Below are positions 51,936-61,381 of a stretch of DNA of 64,000 nucleotides, in pieces. Source of the stretch: Citromicrobium sp. JLT1363 (GTDB lineage: Bacteria > Pseudomonadota > Alphaproteobacteria > Sphingomonadales > Sphingomonadaceae); assembly GCF_000186705.1 (NCBI RefSeq), contig NZ_AEUE01000008.1, positions 62,001 through 126,000 on the forward strand, in the 5' to 3' direction. The notes beneath the pieces were generated by a model. That model was not told the DNA's origin and made no database searches. It worked only from the letters and a program-made list of their open reading frames with translations. A program made the translations under genes and the position numbers. Numbering within the stretch: the stretch's first letter is position 1; every line of letters starts with the position of its first letter.

Positions 51936-52856
51936 ATGGCGGTTGATCAGCGAACCCTGGATGAAGCCGCGATGTGGGCGGTACGAACGTCGGAGCCGGA
52001 CTTCGCGGACTGGCCCGCGTTTACCGACTGGCTGGAGGCCTCGCCCGCACACGCCGAGGCTTACGACCGCGCGATGATCGCGGCGGAGGACGGGGCGCGG
52101 GCGCTCGACTCGATCCCTGCGAACGATCCCGAATGGTCGGAGGAGGAAGAGGAAAGCTCGCCGCGCCGCTGGCTCGCGCCCGCGCTTGCCGCGTGTCTCG
52201 CAATCCTCGCCGCGCTATGGCTATGGCCCGCCGGGGATGCCGGGATGACCTACAGCACCGCTCCGGGCGAGACGCGCGAGATCGCGCTGGAGGATGGCAG
52301 CACTGTCTTGCTGGCGGGAGATACCGAAATCGTGATCGATGGCAACCGCCAGGCGCGCCTGAACAGCGGCCGCGCCCTGTTCGAGATCCGGCACGACGAG
52401 GGCGAACCCTTCCGTCTCGCGGTCGGCGATGCGCAGCTCGTCGATGCGGGGACCGTCTTTGAGGTTGCGATCCGCGACGCCGCGGTCGCAGTGGGAGTCG
52501 CCGAAGGAGCGGTGATCTACAACCCCGGCGGCCCCGCCGCGCGCATCGACCCGGGCGAGGTCCTGCATTTCGATCGTGGGGATGGGGGCTACCGTATCGA
52601 AACCGTGCCCCTGGAGCAGGTCGGCGAGTGGCGGGAAGGGCGCCTTACCTTCCGCGATGCGCCGCTGGCCGAGGTGGCGAGCGACCTCTCGCGGGTGACG
52701 GGCATTGCCTACCGCACCGCCGATAGGGGACGCGACCGGTCGATTTCGGGGAGCGTTGCGATCGATCCGCTGCGCCGCGACCCGGCGGCGCTCGGCCCGC
52801 TGCTCGGGATCGAGGTCCGGCAGGACGGCGACGTCTGGGTCCTCGACGGAAGCTGA
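51936..52856 (+). CDS. FecR-type anti-sigma / sigma regulator
   Basis: A 306-aa inner-membrane protein. The N-terminal cytosolic part (about 1-75) has the DUF4880 pattern FADWPAFTDWLEASPAHAEAYDRA that grips the sigma factor. One helix at about 79-98 (WLAPALAACLAILAALWLWP) follows, then the periplasmic FecR domain (YSTAPGETREIALEDGSTVLLAGDTEIVI) and a C-terminal STN-like fold (LTFRDAPLAEVASDLSRVTGI). The last part receives the signal from the receptor. AGGAG precedes the ATG. Confidence 0.93.
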   Translation: MAVDQRTLDEAAMWAVRTSEPDFADWPAFTDWLEASPAHAEAYDRAMIAAEDGARALDSIPANDPEWSEEEEESSPRRWLAPALAACLAILAALWLWPAGDAGMTYSTAPGETREIALEDGSTVLLAGDTEIVIDGNRQARLNSGRALFEIRHDEGEPFRLAVGDAQLVDAGTVFEVAIRDAAVAVGVAEGAVIYNPGGPAARIDPGEVLHFDRGDGGYRIETVPLEQVGEWREGRLTFRDAPLAEVASDLSRVTGIAYRTADRGRDRSISGSVAIDPLRRDPAALGPLLGIEVRQDGDVWVLDGS

Positions 52857-52858
52857 CG

Positions 52859-55255
52859 ATGCGCGCGGATACGCTTCTTGTCGCAGCCCCGGTCGCTGCC
52901 CTCGTGGCGAGCGCCGCCTGCCCGGCCAGCGCGCAGGAGCGGCGCATCGATGTGCCCGCCGGGACGGTCGCGGAGTCCGCCATCGCGCTGGCGCGCCAGA
53001 CCGGATCGAGCATCGTCGTCAACGGTTCGGGCCTTTCTTCACGGCGGGTCGCCCGCATTCGCGGGACCATGTCGGTTCAGGCAGCCGTGCAGCGGCTGGC
53101 CCGGGCGGCGGATGCCCGCGCAGTCCGCATCAGTTCGAGCGCGTGGCGGCTCGATCCGCTTCCCGAGCGCGCCGCCCCCGCGCGCCGCACGGCACCTCCC
53201 AAGCGGGTAGAAGCAAGGCCCGTCCCGCCGCCCCCGCCCCCGCCGCCGCCTGCCGCCCCACCGCAGGAAATCGTGGTGACCGCCAGCAAGCGCGAACTGC
53301 CGCTGAAGGACATGCCGGCGCAGGTCGCCATGCTCGAGGGTGAGGAATTGTCGCTGGGCGGCGTGGGAGGGACCGAGAAGATCACCCAGCGCGTTGCCAC
53401 GGTTTCGTCGACCTATCTGGGCAGCGGGCGCAACAAGCTGTTCATCCGGGGCATCGCGGACTCCAGCTTTACCGGGCCCACCCAGGCGACCGTCGGGCAA
53501 TATCTGGGTGATATCAGGCTGAGCTACAACGCGCCCGATCCCGATCTCAGGCTGTCGGATCTGGACCGGGTGGAAGTCCTCGAAGGGCCGCAGGGCACCT
53601 TGTATGGCGCAGGTTCGCTAGGCGGGATCATCAGGCTGGTCCCGAACAGCCCCGACCTGGGCAGCACGTTTGCCACGGGCACGCTGGGCGGTGCGCTGAC
53701 CGAACACGGCGACGCCAGCGGCGATATCGGCCTGGTTGCCAATCTCCCGCTGAAGACGGACAGAACCGCGCTTCGCGTCACCCTCGATGCGGTGAGCGAG
53801 GGTGGCTATATCGACAAGCCCTACCTCGATCGTACCGACGTCAACCGGACCTCGATCCTCTCCGGTCGAGCCATTCTCCGGACACGGCTGGCGCCCGACT
53901 GGACGATGGACCTCATCGGCCTCGGCCAGACCACGCATGCGCGCGACAGCCAGTATGTCACCCGCGACCAGCCCGGCTACGACAGCGCGGCAAGGGTCCG
54001 CGAAGGGTCGGAGGCGGACTATCTGCATGGCCAGCTCGTGATCGACGGTCGCATCGGGACCGTGCGATTGCGCTCGTCCACCGCCATCGCCGGGCAGACC
54101 CTGCAGGAACGATACGACGCCACCACGGATGTCCAGCGCGACCGGGTGTTCGTGCAGCGCAACGAAACCCGCATGATCGCGCATGAAACGCGGCTGTGGC
54201 AGCCGATCGGGAACAGGTTCGGCTGGGTTGCCGGGATGAGTCTGGTGGACAACCGCACCGAGCTCAGCCGAAGCCTTCAGCAGGCGTCCCTGCGCGCTGC
54301 CACGACCGGGGTTCTCAACACCGTGGCCGAAGGAACGATCTACGCGGAAGGGTCGTATCGGTTGCGCGACAATCTCATCGCCACGCTGGGCGCTCGCTAT
54401 TCGCTGGTGCGACTGGGCGGCAGCGCGGAGGATGTGTCTGCCGCGCTGGCGATGGAGCGCGCGGCGGTGACGGCGAAACGCGACCAGTCGGCCTTCCTGC
54501 CGTCTGCGTCGCTCGTCGCCCGGCTTGCACCGGAAACCAGCCTCTATCTGCGCTATCAGGAGGGCTTTCGCCCGGGCGGGCTGGCGATCGAGGGCGATTT
54601 CGTGCGCAGGTTCGATCGCGACGATGCGAAAACATTCGAGGTGGGCGTACGTCACGGGCGGCCGGGCCGCGATTCCTTCGATCTGGCGCTAAACCTGTCC
54701 TATACCAGATGGAACGACATCCAGGCCGATTTCATCGATCTCGCCGGATTGCCCAGCACGGCCAATATCGGCGACGGTCGTGTCTGGACTATCAGCGCGA
54801 GCAGCGGGCTCTACATAACCCCCGATCTTCGCGTGAGCGGCGGGGCCAGCGTCAATCGCAGTTCGATCGACGAGCCGCCCTTCAACCTGATCCTTCTGCT
54901 TGGGCGGACCTCCCACGTGCCCAATATCGCGGAGTTTTCAGGGCGGTTGGGTCTGGAATACTCCCGCCCCATCGGCCCGGGTCTCGATCTCGATGCGCGC
55001 GCGTGGGCCAGCTATATCGGGAAGTCGCGGTTGGGTATCGGCCCCGAACTGGGCGATTTCCAGGGAGACTATCTCGATAGCGGGCTGACCGTCCGGGTAG
55101 GGAACGATCGGATCGGCGGTACGCTTTCGCTCACCAACCTGGCCGACGCGAAGGGCAACCGGTTCGCGCTGGGTACCCCGTTCGCGGTCGTCCGTGCACA
55201 GGAAACCCCGCTGCGTCCGCGCACGATCAGGCTGGGTGTCGACTTCGCATTCTAG
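52859..55255 (+). CDS. TonB-dependent transducer with STN domain
   Basis: A 798-aa FecA-like receptor. After the signal peptide (ending ACPASA) come a secretin/TonB N-terminal signalling domain (about 28-100, IDVPAGTVAESAIALARQTGSSIVV), a proline-rich linker with nine Pro in a row, the TonB box EIVVTASKR, a plug (RNKLFIRGIADSSF ... VEVLEGPQGTLYGAGSLGGIIRL), and a barrel ending in RLGVDFAF. Start two bases after the FecR stop, so coupled. Ligand not readable; FecIR systems often serve iron chelates, but other ligands occur. Confidence 0.93.
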   Translation: MRADTLLVAAPVAALVASAACPASAQERRIDVPAGTVAESAIALARQTGSSIVVNGSGLSSRRVARIRGTMSVQAAVQRLARAADARAVRISSSAWRLDPLPERAAPARRTAPPKRVEARPVPPPPPPPPPAAPPQEIVVTASKRELPLKDMPAQVAMLEGEELSLGGVGGTEKITQRVATVSSTYLGSGRNKLFIRGIADSSFTGPTQATVGQYLGDIRLSYNAPDPDLRLSDLDRVEVLEGPQGTLYGAGSLGGIIRLVPNSPDLGSTFATGTLGGALTEHGDASGDIGLVANLPLKTDRTALRVTLDAVSEGGYIDKPYLDRTDVNRTSILSGRAILRTRLAPDWTMDLIGLGQTTHARDSQYVTRDQPGYDSAARVREGSEADYLHGQLVIDGRIGTVRLRSSTAIAGQTLQERYDATTDVQRDRVFVQRNETRMIAHETRLWQPIGNRFGWVAGMSLVDNRTELSRSLQQASLRAATTGVLNTVAEGTIYAEGSYRLRDNLIATLGARYSLVRLGGSAEDVSAALAMERAAVTAKRDQSAFLPSASLVARLAPETSLYLRYQEGFRPGGLAIEGDFVRRFDRDDAKTFEVGVRHGRPGRDSFDLALNLSYTRWNDIQADFIDLAGLPSTANIGDGRVWTISASSGLYITPDLRVSGGASVNRSSIDEPPFNLILLLGRTSHVPNIAEFSGRLGLEYSRPIGPGLDLDARAWASYIGKSRLGIGPELGDFQGDYLDSGLTVRVGNDRIGGTLSLTNLADAKGNRFALGTPFAVVRAQETPLRPRTIRLGVDFAF

Positions 55256-55315
55256 CGGCAGGGGGCGCCTCAGATTTTTCTCGCCCGGGCCCAAGGGAAG
55301 ATCCGGCTGGCTCCG

Positions 55316-55342
55316 TCCTCCCGTCTGACAACAGACGGAGGA
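55316..55342 (+). promoter_or_regulatory. Hairpin containing the autotransporter ribosome site
   Basis: CCGTCTG (55321-55327) pairs with CAGACGG (55332-55338) around an ACAA loop, and past a bulged C the stem continues 55316-55319 with 55339-55342. The GGAGGA ribosome site (55337-55342) of the gene at 55347 is wholly in the 3' arm. This suggests control of translation or a read-through point after the receptor gene. Confidence 0.55.
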
Positions 55343-55346
55343 ATGC

Positions 55347-58300
55347 ATGTATCGTTATCTTCTGGCCGGAACCGCGCTTGCCGCCCTGGCAGTGCCCGCG
55401 GCGGCCCAGACCACGGTCGATTCTAAGCGTACGCAGCCGGTTCGCACCTCGCAGCTCGACAACGGCGCGGGCGACGATGTCAAGGTGACGAGCAACGGTT
55501 CTATCGAGCTGACGAGCGGTTCGGGCATCGTCATCGACAGCGATCATGACGCGACCAACGAAGGCAATATCCTTGTTTCCAACGCCGATGGCGCGAGCGG
55601 GATCGAGACCACGGGCGACCGCCAGGCGGACATCGTCAACTCCGGCACGATTACTGTCGACGAAACCTATACCCCGGAAGATGTCGACAAGGACGGCGAT
55701 CTCGACGGTCCCTTTGCGGTGGGCACGGACCGCGCAGGCATTCGTGTCCGCGGCGACCTGACCGGCAATATCGTCAATTCCGGCAAGATTACGGTCGAAG
55801 GCAATGACTCGGCCGGCATCACGGTGGCGGGCACCCTCGACGGCAAGTTCGTTCACGACGGCGAAACGAACGTCCTGGGCGACCAGAGCGTGGGCGTGGA
55901 ACTGCACGATGTAACGGGCGACGTCCGGCTTGCCGGTACGGTAACGGCCAAGGGCGAGGACGCCGTTGCAGCACGCTTCGCGGGCGATCTGGACGGCACC
56001 CTGCAGGTGCAGGGCACGATCGCTGCCACCGGCTACCGCTCCACGACGCTGCCTTCCGATACCAGCAAGCTCGATGCCGACGATCTGCTCCAGGGGGGCA
56101 GTGCAATCGTCGTCGAAGGCGACGTCGCCAAGGGCATCCGCTTCGCCGTGCCGCCTGCCGACGCGGACAAGGACGATCCCGACGAGGACAAGGACGGGAT
56201 CGAGGACGCCAAGGAAGGCACCGCGAAGGTCACGTCCTTCGGTGCTGCGCCGGCCGTTGTCATCGGGGCGACCGGCAGGGATATCGCGATCGGTGCGCTT
56301 CCAGCGACAGCCTCCGGCTTCGGCATCATCATCGACGGGTCGATCACCGGCACGGGCGTCTATGCCGGGGTCGATGGAAACGGGATGCTGATCGGCGGGC
56401 GCGGCGGCGACGTTTCGGTTGCCGGGGGCATCGCGATCAACGGGTCCGTGACCGCCGCCTCGAGGGACAGCAATGCCACCGCGCTACGGTTTGGCGCGGG
56501 CGCTACCACCCCCGAACTGCGCAATGCGGGCACCATTTCCGCATCGGGCGGGGCCAGCGATACGACGCAGGCGACCGCGCTGTCGATCGATGCCGGGGCA
56601 AACCTGCCCTATGTCCGCAACAGCGGCAAGATCACCGCGACTGCTCTCAAGGACGCAAGCTCCGCCGTCGCGATCGTGGATCGCAGCGGCACGCTGCAAC
56701 TGGTCGAGAACAGCGGGAGTATCAGCGCCAGCGGCGCGAAGGCCGGCACGGGCCGGAATATCGCGATCGATCTTTCGAGTGTCAGCGCCGGCGCGGTCGT
56801 GCGCCAGACGGTGGTCGGATCGGGAGTGACCGCGCCCTCCATCACGGGCGATATCCTGTTCGGTGGCGGCGCCGACCGGCTCGAACTGCTCGACGGGACT
56901 GCGGCGGGCGACGTATCTTTCGGCGCAGGCGTGGACCGTTTCGTTATGTCCGGCGATGCCCGCTTCTCCGGCAAGGCGAGCTTCGGCGGCCAGGCCGACG
57001 AGCTGATCCTCTCGGGCACGTCGGCCTTCGCGGGCACCGCCGATTTCGCGGGCGGGACCGGTACTCTCACCCTGGGCGACAACGCCCTGTTCAAGGGGCG
57101 TCTCGCCGGTAGCGAGAACGTATCGGTCACGGTCGACGGCGGTACGCTCGATCTGGGCGTGCCGACCACCTTGTCGACCCTTGCGGTGGGGGCGAACGGC
57201 GTCATCGTCGGCACGCTCAGCAAGGACCCGGCTGCGGGCACCGCCATCACCGTGACGGGGAACGCAAGCTTTGCCGAGGGCGCAAAGCTCAAGCTGCGGC
57301 TGACCGACATCGCCCAGGCAGAGGGAACCTACACCGTCATCAGCGCAGGCAGCCTGACCGGCGCAGGAGACCTCGACTCGGACGTTGCGCTCGTGCCGTT
57401 CATGTACGACGCGCTGCTGGCCGTGGATCAGGCCGCCGGGCTGGTGAACGTCGACATCGCTCGCAAGGCGACGGAGGAGCTCGGCCTCAACCGCTCGCAG
57501 GCGAGTGCCTATGATGCGGTGTACGCCGCTCTTGCGGATGACGACGATGTGGCGGGCGTCTTCCTCGGCATCACGGAGAAAAACGCGTTTCGTGCAGCCG
57601 TCGCCCAGACCCTGCCCGATCATGCGGGGGGCGCGTTCGATGGTATCAGCCTCGGCATCCGGACCTTCGCCCGCAGGCTCGCGAACCCCGAAGGGCCGCT
57701 CGAACGCGAGGAAAAGCTGAGCATCCTGTTCGATGCAGCGGCCTGGGATTCGTCCAAGGACGAAGGCGACACCGCGCAATACGATCTCGACGGTCTCGGC
57801 TTTTCGGGCGGTGCCGAGCTTTCGACCGGGGTCGGCACGCTCGGTGCCACGGCCACCTGGCTCTGGAACCGCCACGATACGCTGGCCGAGAACAACATCA
57901 TCTCCAACACCTACGAAGGGGCCCTTTACTGGCGCGGCACATGGGGCGCGCTCTCCGGTTTCGCGCGTGGTTCCTACAGCTTCGCCGACTTCGATGGAGC
58001 GCGCTATTTCTCCGGAGCCAATGGCGAGGAGACGGTCCAGCGCACGATCGACGGCCAGTGGTCGGGCAATGCCACCAGCTTCATCGCGGGTGCCTCGCTT
58101 GAATTGGGATCGCAGTTCTTCTTCGTCCGGCCGTCCGTCTCGCTCGACTATATTCGTCTGAGCGAGGACGGATATGTCGAGACGGGCGGCGAAGCGCTGA
58201 ACCTGACCATCGAGGATCGCACCAGCGACGAAATGGCGATCAATGTTGGCAGCGCGGTCGGGTTCGACCTTCTCGGCATGCGTCGGCGCGACAAGAACTG

Positions 58301-58547
58301 GCTGCGGATCGAAGCGGAAGGCGGCTGGCGCGAAATCCTCTCCGGAGAGCTGGGCGCGACGACAGCCCGGTTCGGCGACGGTGACAGGTTCACGCTGACG
58401 CCCGAGCAGCGCGCCAGCGGGTGGTACGCGGGGCTGCGCGGGTTAGGGGGCACCGCCTTCTATACGATCTCGGGCGAAGTCTCGGCCGAGGAGCGTAACG
58501 AGCAGATCGGTTATGCGCTGCGAGCCTCCATCAGTTTCGCGATGTAG
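55347..58547 (+). CDS. Autotransporter with acidic, repeat-rich passenger
   Basis: A 1066-aa type V secreted protein. The signal peptide (RYLLAGTALAALAVPAAA) is followed by a beta-helix-like passenger (about 22-740) with many short turns such as GNIVNSGKITVEG, SGITVAGTLDG and LVENSGSISASG. Two acidic stretches, VDKDGDLDGP and a longer ADKDDPDEDKDGIEDA block, look like calcium-binding loops. The C-terminal autotransporter barrel (about 775-1066) is preceded by a linker helix (AAVAQTLPDHAGGAFDGISLGIRTFARRL) and ends in RASISFAM. Its position behind a FecI-FecR-receptor set suggests signal-controlled display on the surface. No protease or lipase motif was seen. Confidence 0.9.
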   Translation: MYRYLLAGTALAALAVPAAAQTTVDSKRTQPVRTSQLDNGAGDDVKVTSNGSIELTSGSGIVIDSDHDATNEGNILVSNADGASGIETTGDRQADIVNSGTITVDETYTPEDVDKDGDLDGPFAVGTDRAGIRVRGDLTGNIVNSGKITVEGNDSAGITVAGTLDGKFVHDGETNVLGDQSVGVELHDVTGDVRLAGTVTAKGEDAVAARFAGDLDGTLQVQGTIAATGYRSTTLPSDTSKLDADDLLQGGSAIVVEGDVAKGIRFAVPPADADKDDPDEDKDGIEDAKEGTAKVTSFGAAPAVVIGATGRDIAIGALPATASGFGIIIDGSITGTGVYAGVDGNGMLIGGRGGDVSVAGGIAINGSVTAASRDSNATALRFGAGATTPELRNAGTISASGGASDTTQATALSIDAGANLPYVRNSGKITATALKDASSAVAIVDRSGTLQLVENSGSISASGAKAGTGRNIAIDLSSVSAGAVVRQTVVGSGVTAPSITGDILFGGGADRLELLDGTAAGDVSFGAGVDRFVMSGDARFSGKASFGGQADELILSGTSAFAGTADFAGGTGTLTLGDNALFKGRLAGSENVSVTVDGGTLDLGVPTTLSTLAVGANGVIVGTLSKDPAAGTAITVTGNASFAEGAKLKLRLTDIAQAEGTYTVISAGSLTGAGDLDSDVALVPFMYDALLAVDQAAGLVNVDIARKATEELGLNRSQASAYDAVYAALADDDDVAGVFLGITEKNAFRAAVAQTLPDHAGGAFDGISLGIRTFARRLANPEGPLEREEKLSILFDAAAWDSSKDEGDTAQYDLDGLGFSGGAELSTGVGTLGATATWLWNRHDTLAENNIISNTYEGALYWRGTWGALSGFARGSYSFADFDGARYFSGANGEETVQRTIDGQWSGNATSFIAGASLELGSQFFFVRPSVSLDYIRLSEDGYVETGGEALNLTIEDRTSDEMAINVGSAVGFDLLGMRRRDKNWLRIEAEGGWREILSGELGATTARFGDGDRFTLTPEQRASGWYAGLRGLGGTAFYTISGEVSAEERNEQIGYALRASISFAM

Positions 58548-58995
58548 AAAGGCCGCAGAGCTCACGAGATGGGTTCGGCAACCGGTCCAGACTCCTTCCC
58601 ACGGAAGGGCCGATCGAATCCGGAACCCGGGCGCCTCATCAGGGGCGCTCGGGTTCTTCGTTCCGGGACGCGTGCGGGCATGGTCGGGGAACTCCGCCCG
58701 GGCGGCTTCGGCGGCACTGCTTCCGCCGGTCAGCCCCGCGCGCGCGATAAGCCGGCTTCGCTGATGCCTTCATGATAGAGGGCGAAAGCGCGACCGCTTG
58801 GGTTGTCAAAGGAACCAGACGCCTGATTTTTGGCGTGGTCACCTGAATGATCGAAAGCCTGCATCGCGGCATCCTAACGAACGATGCGCCGAATCCTTGG
58901 GCCTTCCAACCACATCAGCGCCGTGGGGCGGGTTGCGGGACGGCGCGACCTTCCTTTGGGCAACCACGTTGAATCAACGATTTCAGGAAGGAAGG
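58548..58995. other. Gene-poor stretch between the autotransporter and tRNA-Ser
   Basis: About 450 bases with no credible gene. It holds the terminator at 58623-58656 and an imperfect hairpin at about 58814-58839 (ACCA-GA-CGCC / GGCG-TGGT around a T-rich loop). The rest has no repeats or coding bias that I can support. Confidence 0.6.
58623..58656 (+). terminator. Terminator after the autotransporter
   Basis: GAACCCG (58623-58629) pairs with CGGGTTC (58650-58656), then a G-T wobble and GCGCC/GGCGC, giving a 13-pair stem around a short loop, followed by TTCGTTCC. It follows the autotransporter stop by 75 bases. Confidence 0.7.
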
Positions 58996-59087
58996 TGGCG
59001 GAGACGGAGGGATTCGAACCCTCGATACCCCGATAGAGGTATGGCTCCTTAGCAGGGAGCTGGTTTCAGCCACTCACCCACGTCTCC
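58996..59087 (-). tRNA. tRNA-Ser (anticodon GCT)
   Basis: On the minus strand a 92-nt cloverleaf with encoded CCA: acceptor GGAGACG/CGTCTCC, anticodon loop CTGCTAA with GCT at 59051-59053, a long variable arm as in serine tRNAs, and T arm GGGTTCGAATCCC. It reads AGC/AGT codons. Confidence 0.96.
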
Positions 59088-59194
59088 GCACGCGCCCTGC
59101 GACGCGAGAGCCGCGCGCTATACCGAGGGGTGGGGGTGGGCACAAGGGCGCATCGCCAAGGAATTCGCGCGGGCCGCCATCGACCCGTTCGGCG

Positions 59195-59229
59195 CCGTTT
59201 TCGATTCGGTTCGGCCCGTTTTCGATTCG
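59195..59229. repeat. Two direct copies of a 14-base unit
   Basis: CCGTTTTCGATTCG occurs at 59195-59208 and again at 59216-59229, a period of 21 bases, in the non-coding stretch before the EipA-like gene. Two turns of DNA between copies may suit protein binding, but nothing more supports that. Confidence 0.5.
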
Positions 59230-59321
59230 CCTCGCCGTGTTCGCCCTTGATGCGTGAGGTTCAGGCGATTCAGTCTACAGGCGGAATTGCCCGTACAACC
59301 ATTCGCGAAGGAGCGTGGCCC

Positions 59322-60143
59322 ATGCCCCGCACTCTCAGCATCCGGCGTGTCGCCACGCTTCTCGCGGCGATCTTCGCCATGGCTTCCGCCCCGCTTGCCG
59401 CGCAATCGATAGAGCAGGTCGATCCGAATCTGCAGATCGACGGCGATATCTCCGAAAACCCCGGCGAACCTTCGGTCTATGGCAATCCCGATGGCACCGC
59501 ACAGCAGCCGGCCCCGGCAGAGCCGGAATCGCAGGTTTCGACCTGGACCGATCTTTCCCCCTCGAACGATCAGGCCACCGAAAGCGAGACCTACGGCAGC
59601 ACGGCAGCTACGCCCGCGCCCGACTATGCCCAGGCCGCGCGGGATGCTGCGGACGATCCCAATACCTGGCGCGACGACGACCTGATCGGCGCCGCACAGG
59701 GCTTCTTCGGCGAAAATGCCGAAGGGATCGCCCGCATGATCGAGCGTGTGCTGGCCGATCAGGGCAAGCCCAACGGCTACATCGTGGGACGCGAGGCGGG
59801 CGGTGCGTTCATCGTCGGCGCGCGCTACGGATCGGGTACGCTCTATCACAAGGTGGAAGGCCAGCGGCCGGTCTACTGGACGGGCCCTTCGATCGGCTTC
59901 GACGTGGGCGCGAATGGCGGCAAGACCTTCGTGCTGGTCTACAACCTGTTCGACACCGAGGAACTCTACGCGCGCTTCCCGGCGGGCGAGGGGCAGGCCT
60001 ATTTCATCGGCGGCGTCACCGCGAGCTATCTGCGCAAGGGTGACAAGGTGCTGATCCCGATCCGCATGGGGGCGGGCCTGCGCCTGGGTGTGAACGCGGG
60101 CTACATGAAATTCTCCAAGAAGCACCGTTGGTTGCCGTTCTGA
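59322..60143 (+). CDS. EipA-family (DUF1134) envelope protein
   Basis: A 273-aa exported protein: signal peptide (RRVATLLAAIFAMASAPLAA), a low-complexity region rich in P, E, S and T up to about 110, then the conserved DUF1134 domain (about 120-270) with GFFGENAEGIARMIERVLADQGKPNGYIVGREAGGAFIVGARYGSG split by short variable parts, and FDVGANGGKTFVLVYNL. In Brucella the relative EipA supports envelope integrity. No active-site residues are known. AAGGAG marks the start at 59322. Confidence 0.9.
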   Translation: MPRTLSIRRVATLLAAIFAMASAPLAAQSIEQVDPNLQIDGDISENPGEPSVYGNPDGTAQQPAPAEPESQVSTWTDLSPSNDQATESETYGSTAATPAPDYAQAARDAADDPNTWRDDDLIGAAQGFFGENAEGIARMIERVLADQGKPNGYIVGREAGGAFIVGARYGSGTLYHKVEGQRPVYWTGPSIGFDVGANGGKTFVLVYNLFDTEELYARFPAGEGQAYFIGGVTASYLRKGDKVLIPIRMGAGLRLGVNAGYMKFSKKHRWLPF

Positions 60144-60202
60144 CGGCGCTGCCCTGCACATTAGCGGTTGCCCTCCCGCCCCGGCGATAGCATGGGGCGG
60201 GC

Positions 60203-61381
60203 ATGCTCGATCGCCTGCAAGACACTCCGCCCGACGCGCTGCTCGCGCTCATCAAGCAATTCGCCGCCGACGAGCGCGAGGACAAGATCGACCTCGGCGT
60301 GGGCGTGTACCGTACCGACGATGGCGCGACGCCCGTGTTCGCGGCGGTCAAGGCGGCGGAGCGGCGCCTGCTCGATGAGCAGGACAGCAAGAGCTATCTG
60401 GGGCCGGAGGGCGACAGCGGCTTCGTCAACGCGCTGATGCCGATCGTCTTCGGATCGGACGCGACGATGGGCGGCCGGATCGACGGTTTGCAGACCCCCG
60501 GCGGGACCGGCGCGGTGCGCCTCGCCATTGCCATCGCGCAGAAGGCCGGGGTCACGCGCGTGCATGTCGGCACGCCGAGCTGGCCCAACCATATCCCGAT
60601 CATCACCGATGTCGGGCTGGAAGCGCCCACGTTCAGCCACGCAAACGCCGATGGCAGTGCCGATGCAGACGCGCTGCTCGAGATCATCCGTGCCGGGCGC
60701 GAAGGCGATGCGGTGCTGATCCACGCCTGCTGCCACAACCCGACCGGGATCGATTATTCGCCCGAGCAATGGGACGAGATCGCCGAGGCGCTCTCCACCA
60801 GCCCCGTGCTGCCGATCATCGACATTGCCTACCAGGGCCTTGGCGAAGGGCTGGAAGAAGATGCGGCGGGCCTGCGCAAGGTGCTGGCCAAGGTGCCTTA
60901 CGCGCTGGTGGCCTATAGCTGCGATAAGAATTTCGGCCTCTATCGGGACCGGGTGGGCGCTTTCTACGCCAAGGTTGCCGAGCCCGCGCAACTGGGCGCG
61001 GCCCTTTCTAACGCGGCAGCGCTGGCGCGCGCCAACTGGTCCATGCCGCCCGATCATGGCGGCGCTGTGGTGCGCATCGCCCTGCGCGACGAGGAAATGC
61101 GCCAGACCTGGCTCGACGAACTGACCGGCATGCGCGAGCGGCTGCGCTGGGTGCGCTCCTACCTCGCCAAGGCGGACGGCAAGGTGGACGGCGTGCCGCT
61201 GGGGCATCTGGAGGATCAGAACGGACTGTTCGCGATGCTGCCGCTGAACAAGGATCAGATCGCGAAGCTGCGCGACGATCACGCGGTTTACATGGCCGGT
61301 TCGGGGCGCATCAACATCGCCGGGTTGACCAAGGGCAATATCGACAAGTTCGTCGCCGCCCTGGCGGATGTCTCTGCCTGA
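60203..61381 (+). CDS. Aspartate/aromatic aminotransferase (class I)
   Basis: A 392-aa PLP enzyme of the AspC/TyrB group. Lys242 in SCDKNFGLYRDRVG binds PLP, Asp207 and Tyr210 (IIDIAYQGLG) contact the cofactor, and HNPTGID and RINIAGL are typical, the latter with the Arg that binds the carboxylate. It moves amino groups between Asp, Phe or Tyr and 2-oxoglutarate, so it may complement prephenate dehydratase in Phe synthesis. The GNAT gene starts 14 bases before its stop. Confidence 0.94.
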   Translation: MLDRLQDTPPDALLALIKQFAADEREDKIDLGVGVYRTDDGATPVFAAVKAAERRLLDEQDSKSYLGPEGDSGFVNALMPIVFGSDATMGGRIDGLQTPGGTGAVRLAIAIAQKAGVTRVHVGTPSWPNHIPIITDVGLEAPTFSHANADGSADADALLEIIRAGREGDAVLIHACCHNPTGIDYSPEQWDEIAEALSTSPVLPIIDIAYQGLGEGLEEDAAGLRKVLAKVPYALVAYSCDKNFGLYRDRVGAFYAKVAEPAQLGAALSNAAALARANWSMPPDHGGAVVRIALRDEEMRQTWLDELTGMRERLRWVRSYLAKADGKVDGVPLGHLEDQNGLFAMLPLNKDQIAKLRDDHAVYMAGSGRINIAGLTKGNIDKFVAALADVSA

